Shown: positions 59,892-64,000 of the stretch, piece after piece
How positions within the stretch are numbered: the first letter of the stretch is position 1
Layout: each line of letters opens with the position of its first letter
Source of the DNA: Salinisphaera sp. LB1
GTDB lineage: Bacteria; Pseudomonadota; Gammaproteobacteria; Nevskiales; Salinisphaeraceae
Assembly: GCF_003177035.1 (NCBI RefSeq)
Contig: NZ_CP029488.1
Coordinates: forward strand, 1,302,001-1,366,000
DNA: 64,000 nt
Direction of reading: 5' to 3'
Translations under genes and position numbers: made by a program
Notes under the pieces: model-generated
The model's input: only the letters and a program-made list of their open reading frames with translations
Database searches by the model: none
What the model was told of the DNA's origin: nothing

Positions 59892-61000
59892 CTAATCCGT
59901 TCATAAGTAGAACCTCATATGATAGGTTCTGTGATCATGAGCACGAAGCGCAGCAATGACGGCCGCCATCTGGACGCGCAGTCGAAAGAGGCGATTCGGT
60001 TGCGGGCCGTGGATCAAATCGCGCAAGGCGAAAGTCCGGAGGCGATGGCCGAGGCGTTGGGAGTGAATCGCCGGACCGTGTATCGGTGGCTGGAACGCGC
60101 CCATCACGGGGGGCGAGAGGCGCTCTACAATCGCGCGAAATCGGGTCGGCCGACCAAGTTCACTGCAGCCGACCTACAGTGGCTGTCCGGCGCCTTGCGG
60201 GACAGTGACCCGCGTCAGTATCGCTTTGCGTTTGCTTTGTGGACGCGCGACATCGTGCGGGAATTGCTGCGTCGCGAGCGTGGGGTACGGGTTTCGGCCG
60301 TGACGGTGGGCCGCGTACTCCGCCGCTTGGGTTTTACGCCGCAGCGCCCGCTACGCCGGGCCTGGCAGCAATCACCCGAGGCGGTCGCCGAATGGAAGCA
60401 GACGGTCTATCCGGAGATTCGACGGCGCGCCCAACGCGAGCGTGCGCGGATTTATTTTGCCGATGAATCCGGGGTGCGCTCGGATTATCACGCCGGCACG
60501 ACCTGGGCGCCGACAGGCGAAACGCCGATTGTTGAAGCCACCGGAGCGCGCTTTTCGATCAACCTCGTGTCGGCGATCAGTCCCGGCGGCTCGCTGCGTT
60601 TCCAGCTCGTCGAGGGCACGGTCACGGCCGAGGTCTTTGCCGGATTCATCCAGCGCCTGGCCGCCGATACGGCGGCGGACGAAAAAGTCTTTCTCATCGT
60701 CGATGGCCATCCCACGCATCGCGCCAAGCGCGTCCGACGGACGCTGGAGGCCCTCGACGGCCGCGTCGAGTTGTTCTTCCTGCCGGGCTATTCGCCCGAG
60801 CTCAATCCGGATGAGCAGGTGTGGGGGTATGTGAAGAGTCGGCTGGGTCGCGGTGCTATCGCGAGCAAGGACGAACTCAAGATGCAGGCGCGATCGCTCC
60901 TGCATTCCCTGCAAAAACTGCCCGACAAGGTCGCTGCGTTTTTCCGTCACCCCGAATGCCAATACGCAAGGTGACGTGGCTTTACTTTTGAACGGGTTAG
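59892..61000 (+). mobile_element. IS630-family insertion sequence, complete
   Basis: The ends CTAATCCGTTCATAAGTA (59892-59909) and the inverted CTAACCCGTTCAAAAGTA (61000-60983) match at 16 of 18 positions. TA dinucleotides at 59890-59891 and 61001-61002 give the duplicated target expected for IS630. The 1109-bp element holds one intact transposase gene and lies in an intergenic gap. Confidence 0.9.
59919..60974 (+). CDS. IS630-family transposase
   Basis: This 351-residue DDE transposase has an N-terminal helix-turn-helix region (ALGVNRRTVYRWLERAH) and the catalytic residues in YFADESGVRSD, FLIVDGHPTHRA and SPELNPDEQVW. It is intact and fills the IS from end to end. The start may be 59919 or 59937 (MSTKRSND). 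Confidence 0.93.
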   Translation: MIGSVIMSTKRSNDGRHLDAQSKEAIRLRAVDQIAQGESPEAMAEALGVNRRTVYRWLERAHHGGREALYNRAKSGRPTKFTAADLQWLSGALRDSDPRQYRFAFALWTRDIVRELLRRERGVRVSAVTVGRVLRRLGFTPQRPLRRAWQQSPEAVAEWKQTVYPEIRRRAQRERARIYFADESGVRSDYHAGTTWAPTGETPIVEATGARFSINLVSAISPGGSLRFQLVEGTVTAEVFAGFIQRLAADTAADEKVFLIVDGHPTHRAKRVRRTLEALDGRVELFFLPGYSPELNPDEQVWGYVKSRLGRGAIASKDELKMQARSLLHSLQKLPDKVAAFFRHPECQYAR

Positions 61001-61057
61001 TAATAGCGCGAGTATGCGACCGCATGCTCGCCGCGGCCATCGGCCGCGAAGCCTCCA

Positions 61058-61094
61058 AAAAATAAAAGACGGACAGGCGCCGGCTTTTATTTTT
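61058..61094. terminator. Hairpin after the IS element
   Basis: AAAAATAAAAG (61058-61068) pairs perfectly with CTTTTATTTTT (61084-61094) around a 15-base GC-rich loop. The A/T arms would give a U-run for rightward transcription. Confidence 0.5.
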
Positions 61095-61104
61095 GAAGGC
61101 GTTG

Positions 61105-61131
61105 AAAACAGCTGATGAAGTCAGCTGTTTT
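61105..61131. terminator. Bidirectional-type terminator hairpin
   Basis: AAAACAGCTGA (61105-61115) and TCAGCTGTTTT (61121-61131) form a perfect 11-bp stem with a 5-base loop. A/T ends on both sides suit termination in either direction. Confidence 0.7.
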
Positions 61132-61178
61132 GATGCCAGATTAATAGATACCATCTTGCCGACTCCGCACCCAGGGGC

Positions 61179-61275
61179 TCATGTAGCGCCTTGGGGTTGA
61201 TAGGGCGTCTGGTGCTTAAGCACGCCATAAGCGAGATGGACGAGCTTGCGCATACTCGCAGCGCCTATTTCGTGA
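61179..61275 (-). pseudogene. C-terminal remnant of an IS110-type transposase
   Basis: The minus-strand frame ends AASMRKLVHLAYGVLKHQTP and stops a few codons later, a sequence closely resembling the end of IS110/IS116-type transposases. Only about 30 codons are left, and the frame upstream is hslO antisense. It marks an old insertion between the terminators and hslO. Confidence 0.55.
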
Positions 61276-61300
61276 CAACAGGCTTCAGGAGCACGACCGC

Positions 61301-62206
61301 ATGGCTGCCGACCAACTGCAACGCTTTCTCTTCGACGGCACCGCCGTTCGCGGCGAGATCGCCCGACTCGAATCGACCTACCACGAGGCACTCGCCAACC
61401 ACGATTATCCGGAGCCCATCCAGCGCCTGCTGGGCGAGTTGCTGGCGGCCTGCGCCTTGCTGACCGCTACGATCAAGCTCGACGGCACCCTCGGCATCGA
61501 GATCCGCGGCAACGGTGCGGTCAGTCTGTTGATGGCCGAATCCAATCCGGGCAACCACGAACGCGCCCAGCGCCTGCGCGGCATCGCGCGTTTCGACCAC
61601 GACGCCGTGGCCGCCCTCGCCGACACGTCGCTGCACGGATTGCTCGGCGACGGCAAGGTGGTGATCACGCTCGACCCGCGCGAAGGCCGGCGCTATCAGG
61701 GCATTGTGGCCCTCGACCAGCCGAGCATCGCCGGCTGCGTGGAAACCTACTTCGCCCAGTCCGAACAACTGCCGACCCGGCTCTGGCTCGCGGCCGACGA
61801 TCAGGGCGCGGCCGGTCTGCTGCTGCAGAAGTTGCCGGCTGAATCAATCTCGCTGGCCGCGGATGCCGATCTGGATGCCTGGGACCGGCTCAATCATCTC
61901 GCCGCCACCATCACCGACGACGAACTCACGGGCCTGGACGCCCGCGACGTGCTGTATCGGCTGTTCCACGAGGAACAACCGCGGCTGTTCGACCCGGCGC
62001 CGGTGATGTTCGCCTGCACCTGCTCGCGTGAGCGCTTCGGCGTCGCCCTGCACCAGCTCGGCGCCGATGAATTGCGCGGCCTGATCGAAGAACGCGGCGA
62101 GATCGAGACCCAGTGCCACTTCTGCAACACCACCTACGTGTTCAGTCCGGCCGACGTCGAGGCCCTGATCGACAATCCGGACGCGCCCTCGCCGACCATG
62201 CACTGA
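61301..62206 (+). CDS. hslO: Hsp33 redox-regulated chaperone
   Basis: Hsp33 holds unfolding proteins under oxidative stress. The 301-residue protein has the N-terminal QLQRFLFDGTAVRGEIARL and the zinc-binding redox switch CTC and CHFC (the CxC...CxxC pattern) near the C-terminus, all four cysteines present. The start ATG at 61301 fits the family. No heat-shock partner genes are adjacent. Confidence 0.96.
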   Translation: MAADQLQRFLFDGTAVRGEIARLESTYHEALANHDYPEPIQRLLGELLAACALLTATIKLDGTLGIEIRGNGAVSLLMAESNPGNHERAQRLRGIARFDHDAVAALADTSLHGLLGDGKVVITLDPREGRRYQGIVALDQPSIAGCVETYFAQSEQLPTRLWLAADDQGAAGLLLQKLPAESISLAADADLDAWDRLNHLAATITDDELTGLDARDVLYRLFHEEQPRLFDPAPVMFACTCSRERFGVALHQLGADELRGLIEERGEIETQCHFCNTTYVFSPADVEALIDNPDAPSPTMH

Positions 62207-62549
62207 GCGCGCCCGGATCGCGGCCTGGGGCACGACTTACGTCACACGGCCACGGGCGTCGAAGCCCATCGGCCATGGTGTCGCGCTCGGGCTCGCGCCG
62301 TAAGTCGCCGCCGGGCGCGGTCGGCGGCGGCAACGCGGTGCATAATAGGTTGCCGGCGCCCGGGATGACGCGGCGATTGCCTCCGAAACGCGACCGCGCG
62401 CGTATATCCGCGGGCACGGTCACACGGAGCCGCCCGGATCGCCACGTGCGAGCCACGCGTCGTCCCAGTTGCCCGCGCGAGGCATCGAATACATCATGGC
62501 CGCCCCGAGCGCCGGCCGACGTCATCGACTGATCCTGACGAGGAATATC
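62207..62549. other. Gap between hslO and the polytopic membrane gene
   Basis: About 340 bp of GC-rich sequence. An upstream extension of the next gene reaches 62469 but is not conserved in character. No repeat of the CAGATT family and no RNA gene were recognised. Confidence 0.5.
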
Positions 62550-63500
62550 ATGGCTTCCGAATACGCGAGTTCCGCGCAGCAAGCGCGCAATCCCTCGACC
62601 GACCCTCATCACGTGGTCGAAGGCGAGTTGACCTGGCTGGTGCGCGCGGTGGGGCTGGCCATCGGCGGCCTGCTCGCGGTAGGCGTGATTCTCGGGCTGT
62701 ACCACGGGCTGACCTTCGGCGGCGGCGTGCGCGCCCAGATCGCCCACGGGCTGCTGGTCGCGCAGGTCGTGTTCGCCGTGGTGCTGATCATGCTCGGCAG
62801 CATCGTTGAGGGCTTCGGTTTCGGCCTGGCGCTGGGCACGCGCTGGCCTTATACCAAGAACATCGTGGTCCTCATGCTGCGCGGCGATCCGGAGGCCGCG
62901 CACCGTGTGGTGGCCACACTCGTGGGCCTGGTCGGCGTCGCGCTCGCGATCACGCATCCGGTCTACGAGATGTTTCTCGGGCTCGGCTTGATCGTGGCCA
63001 CGGCACTGTTCGGCATGGGCGTGCTGTATGTGCTGGCCGGGCGCGCGCCGGCAATCGTGCACGGCACCCACGGCCTGCTCGCTTATCTGGTGTTCATGGC
63101 CTATCTGGTGCCGCTGGCGCACGCCAACATCGGGCTCGGGCTGTATCTGAAGATCATCATCCCGACCCATCCGCTGTTGTTCGCCATCTTCATGGGTGGT
63201 GTGGTGACCGGTGGGCGTGGCTTCGGCGAGGCGCTGGGCCAGTTCACCGTGCCCGAGCGCAAGCCGCAATGGATCGTGGCCCTGCATGGCATCGCCGGGC
63301 TAATGGTGGTCGGCACGCTGGGCTGGTACATGCCGACCTATCCGGTTGCCTTCGCGCTGGTTCTGCTGCAGCTGGGCGTGGGCTTCCTGCTGTTCCAGGC
63401 GGTGAATCTCAAGCCCAAGGCCCCGGGCGCGATCGTGGCGTTCCACCAGATCATGGCGTTGCTGATCACCACCGCCATCGTGATGCAGTGGCAGTTCTGA
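62550..63500 (+). CDS. Polytopic membrane protein with histidine-bearing helices (heme A synthase-like, tentative)
   Basis: This 316-residue protein has about eight hydrophobic helices. Several begin with histidine pairs or HG/HR/HQ motifs: HGLLVAQVVFAVV, HRVVATLVGLVGVALAI, HGTHGLLAYLVF, LHGIAGLMVVG and FHQIMALLITTAIV. Such helix-start histidines recall heme A synthase (CtaA/COX15) and other heme-binding four-helix bundles, but overall identity cannot be judged by eye. ATG 62550 is preferred over 62469. A strong hairpin terminator follows. Confidence 0.6.
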   Translation: MASEYASSAQQARNPSTDPHHVVEGELTWLVRAVGLAIGGLLAVGVILGLYHGLTFGGGVRAQIAHGLLVAQVVFAVVLIMLGSIVEGFGFGLALGTRWPYTKNIVVLMLRGDPEAAHRVVATLVGLVGVALAITHPVYEMFLGLGLIVATALFGMGVLYVLAGRAPAIVHGTHGLLAYLVFMAYLVPLAHANIGLGLYLKIIIPTHPLLFAIFMGGVVTGGRGFGEALGQFTVPERKPQWIVALHGIAGLMVVGTLGWYMPTYPVAFALVLLQLGVGFLLFQAVNLKPKAPGAIVAFHQIMALLITTAIVMQWQF

Positions 63501-63535
63501 TCTGATCTGATCGGGCCGGGCCGGGCCCGGCGCGT

Positions 63536-63560
63536 TGAACGCCGCTGAAAACGGCGTTCA
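63536..63560 (+). terminator. Terminator hairpin after the polytopic membrane gene
   Basis: TGAACGCCG (63536-63544) pairs perfectly with CGGCGTTCA (63552-63560) around a CTGAAAA loop. Confidence 0.65.
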
Positions 63561-63615
63561 GCCCTGTTCGGTTCAGTCGCTGCGCCCGATGCGGCAGGAT
63601 GGGCGCACTGGCTTG

Positions 63616-64000
63616 ATGCAGGGCATGTCGATGGCTTGGTGGCTGGCAGGCCCGCCGTTGATCATCGCGGCGGCCGCGTTCTGGGGCCTATCGGGCGGGC
63701 TGTCCGGTCTACTCATCGAGCATGGCTGGGCACCGCTGCTCGTGGCCTTCTGCCGCGGCCTGATCGGCGGCGCGCTCATCCTGGGCTGGTGGCTTCTGGC
63801 GCCGGGGCGGTATCGCCGGCCGGACTGGCGCATGCTCGCCGCGTCGGCGATCGCCGGCGTGGGCGTCGCCGGCAATCTGGGGTTTTACTGCATCAGCATC
63901 GCGCATACCAGCGTGGCGGTCGCCGCGACGCTGCTCTATACCGCGCCGCTTTACGTGTATCTCGCTGCGCTCGTCATGCGTACCGAGCGTCTGCGCTGGC
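63616..64000 (+). CDS. EamA/DMT-family transporter, N-terminal part (cut by window edge)
   Basis: The frame from ATG 63616 is open to the window end (about 128 codons). It encodes hydrophobic helices with PPLIIAAAAFWGLSGGLSG, then VAFCRGLIGGALILGWWLL and FYCISIAHTSVAVAATLLYT, the pattern of EamA (drug/metabolite) transporters. ATGs at 63625 and 63631 are alternative starts. The substrate is unknown. Confidence 0.8.
   Translation, partial: MQGMSMAWWLAGPPLIIAAAAFWGLSGGLSGLLIEHGWAPLLVAFCRGLIGGALILGWWLLAPGRYRRPDWRMLAASAIAGVGVAGNLGFYCISIAHTSVAVAATLLYTAPLYVYLAALVMRTERLRW

Overview
The window is high-GC DNA from a gammaproteobacterium-like genome. That reading rests on the gene content: Hsp33, Bcr/CflA and MATE exporters, a split B12-dependent methionine synthase, BtuB with a cobalamin riboswitch, and a xanthorhodopsin-type pump. 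A halophilic Salinisphaera-like lineage would fit, but this is a weak guess. No rRNA, tRNA or CRISPR array was seen.

Layout. Bases 1-0.46 kb hold the end of an ISL3-type transposase, followed by a repeat patch. At 0.85-6.9 kb are purD, a Nudix hydrolase, a phosphopantetheinyl transferase and, divergent from it, a cytochrome P450 plus acyl-AMP ligase-ACP pair that looks like a small lipid-modification pathway. At 6.9-13.5 kb a DeoR regulator precedes a four-gene operon (BFD-type FAD dehydrogenase, second FAD oxidoreductase, APC permease, FGGY kinase) resembling glycerol catabolism with an unusual transporter. At 13.5-20.5 kb are a DUF374 acyltransferase, pncB-pncA, thiC, an HDAC-like deacetylase and a LysE-type exporter. 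From 34.97 down to 21.2 kb on the minus strand lies a B12 uptake and late-assembly regulon: riboswitch, btuB, cobO, cobQ, btuC, btuD, cobU, cobT, cobC, cobS, cbiB, cobD (frameshifted) and btuF. metH, a B12 user, diverges from it and is split into two ORFs with a GxxExxY nuclease-like gene between them. At 39.9-43.1 kb are a CheW-type protein and a soluble PAS chemoreceptor, both frameshifted.

At 44.2-51.1 kb lies a complete retinal-rhodopsin cluster (blh, crtY, crtB, crtI, crtE, rhodopsin) on the minus strand. It is bracketed by a duplicated 0.66/0.78-kb segment. The left copy carries an intact small membrane gene and a truncated MATE gene; the right copy carries the reverse. This is the pattern expected from single-crossover integration of a circular DNA. 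Beyond it are an AI-2E-type permease, YihY, an MFS exporter, an idonate-type dehydrogenase, an SDR, a diguanylate cyclase, an IS630 element, hslO, a polytopic membrane protein and the start of an EamA transporter.

The intergenic spaces carry a striking repeat family built on 9-bp CAGATTNNN units arranged as inverted pairs of roughly 145-190 bp. One inverted pair, at 36.2-36.7 kb, encloses the GxxExxY gene, suggesting a nuclease-linked repeat system. The rhodopsin island and this nuclease/repeat family are the two observations most worth following.
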